Part shown: positions 63,503 through 64,000 of the stretch, in pieces
Layout of the letters: each line of letters opens with the position of its first letter
How positions within the stretch are numbered: the stretch's first letter is position 1
NCBI RefSeq assembly: GCF_019204025.1
Contig: NZ_JAGSPB010000001.1
Location: 1,240,001-1,304,000 of the forward strand
Reading direction: 5' to 3'
DNA: 64,000 bases
Source of the DNA: Erythrobacter ani
Lineage (GTDB): Bacteria; Pseudomonadota; Alphaproteobacteria; Sphingomonadales; Sphingomonadaceae
Notes under the pieces: model-generated
Told to the model about the DNA's origin: nothing
The model's database searches: none
The model's input: only the letters and a program-made list of their open reading frames with translations
Position numbers and translations under genes: made by a program

Positions 63503-63916
63503 ATGAAGTACAGTATTTCGAACCGCAAGATTGGTGTCGCCGCGGCTTTCGCTGTGGCCATTCTCGCGATCGCCATTCCAGCTCTTGCTCAGTCAGAAGG
63601 CCTGTCAATGCTTGGCAATCTGACGAAGGGCGAGTGGACCGTGAAGCATCGCGACGGCTCGGTGGATAGCAAAGTGTGTGTGCGGACGGGGCAGGAATTG
63701 ATCCAGCTGCGCCATAGCGAGCGGGGCTGCAGTCGGTTTGTGGTTGAAGATGCGGCTTTCAAGGTCACTGTGCAATATACATGTCCGGGCAATGGGTATG
63801 GGCGCACCTATGTCCGGCGCGAAACGGACTCGCTGGTTCAGATCGAAAGCCAGGGCATCTCATCTGGTTTGCCGTTCCACATTGCAGGTGAGGCGCGCCG
63901 AACAGGTACCTGTTAA
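63503..63916 (+). CDS. Small secreted DUF3617-like protein
   Basis: A 137-residue protein with signal peptide (GVAAAFAVAILAIAIPALAQ). Mature part has GEWTVKHRDGS, four cysteines (SKVCVRTG, RGCSRFVV, QYTCPGNG, TGTC) and a pattern like the DUF3617 secreted family, which is common in sphingomonads and of unknown function. ATG 63503 chosen; the frame is open upstream to 63467. Stop interlocks with a minus-strand stop in TTAA (63913-63916). Confidence 0.7.
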   Translation: MKYSISNRKIGVAAAFAVAILAIAIPALAQSEGLSMLGNLTKGEWTVKHRDGSVDSKVCVRTGQELIQLRHSERGCSRFVVEDAAFKVTVQYTCPGNGYGRTYVRRETDSLVQIESQGISSGLPFHIAGEARRTGTC

Positions 63917-64000
63917 AGCTCCTCGACCGCGCAGGGATTGCGTATCCCCGCGTTGAGGGTATGCGTCGCCCGATGACCCATACGAGTTCGAATAAAGCGG
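63913..64000 (-). CDS. Possible C-terminal end of a minus-strand gene (5' end outside window)
   Basis: A minus-strand frame enters from the right edge and stops at TAA (63913-63915), ending in NPCAVEEL. Only 28 codons are visible. Support comes from the four-base stop overlap with the plus-strand gene, the same convergent pattern seen three other times here. Family cannot be named. Confidence 0.4.
   Translation of the reverse strand, partial: RFIRTRMGHRATHTLNAGIRNPCAVEEL

Overview
The window is about 62-65% GC, densely packed and almost entirely chromosomal housekeeping DNA. It looks like an alphaproteobacterium, most likely Sphingomonadales and probably the Erythrobacteraceae. Supporting signs are a MipZ-type division ATPase, the petABC cytochrome bc1 operon, a fused CysNC, an argD-argF-hslO run, a two-domain cold-shock protein and an orphan Lhr-like DEXH helicase. 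I see no insertion sequence, prophage, CRISPR array, rRNA operon or clear genomic island. The only RNA gene recognised is one tRNA-Gly(TCC).

Layout. 1-5.3 kb: tail of a membrane protein, a GST-SDR pair, an acyl-CoA dehydrogenase, a pair of bacterial PH-domain membrane proteins and a small GNAT. 5.3-11.5 kb: threonine aldolase, a DMT exporter, an NAD-dependent epimerase, PepN and PgeF. 11.8-14.7 kb: petABC ending in a strong hairpin. 14.8-18 kb: apt, a CPA1 antiporter with a nucleotide-binding-like tail, and an OmpA-like lipoprotein. 18-21.6 kb (minus strand): cysD-cysNC-cysQ, covering sulfate activation and PAP removal. 21.6-28.8 kb: tRNA-Gly, panC, mipZ with a J-domain gene, phosphomannomutase/phosphoglucomutase, a DUF2059 protein and the helicase. 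28.8-33.5 kb (minus): a coiled-coil membrane protein with an AIM24-like domain, then tonB-exbB-exbD-exbD. 33.8-40.4 kb: a secreted hypothetical, hom, two tandem secreted paralogues on the opposite strand, glpX, another secreted hypothetical and prs. 40.4-45.4 kb: two AraC-type regulators flanking hisN, an SDR and rpmI-rplT. 45.5-52 kb: pheST, prfC, an alpha/beta hydrolase and a PNPOx-like protein. 52-54 kb: glnK-amtB behind a textbook sigma-54 promoter. 54-57 kb (minus): a small membrane protein, a sterol-desaturase-family hydroxylase and a GMC oxidoreductase. 57-64 kb: an exported M20 amidohydrolase, a DUF442 phosphatase-like protein, the cold-shock protein, argD-argF, hslO and a small secreted protein.

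The genome is compact. Co-directional genes often overlap by 1-8 nt, and several convergent pairs share a four-base stop overlap. The observations I consider most worth following are the coiled-coil/AIM24-like protein, the tandem secreted paralogues between hom and glpX, the palindrome with a mini-ORF over the helicase start, a possible upstream ORF on the cold-shock mRNA, and the mipZ/J-protein coupling. I did not find a clear-cut new multi-gene system.
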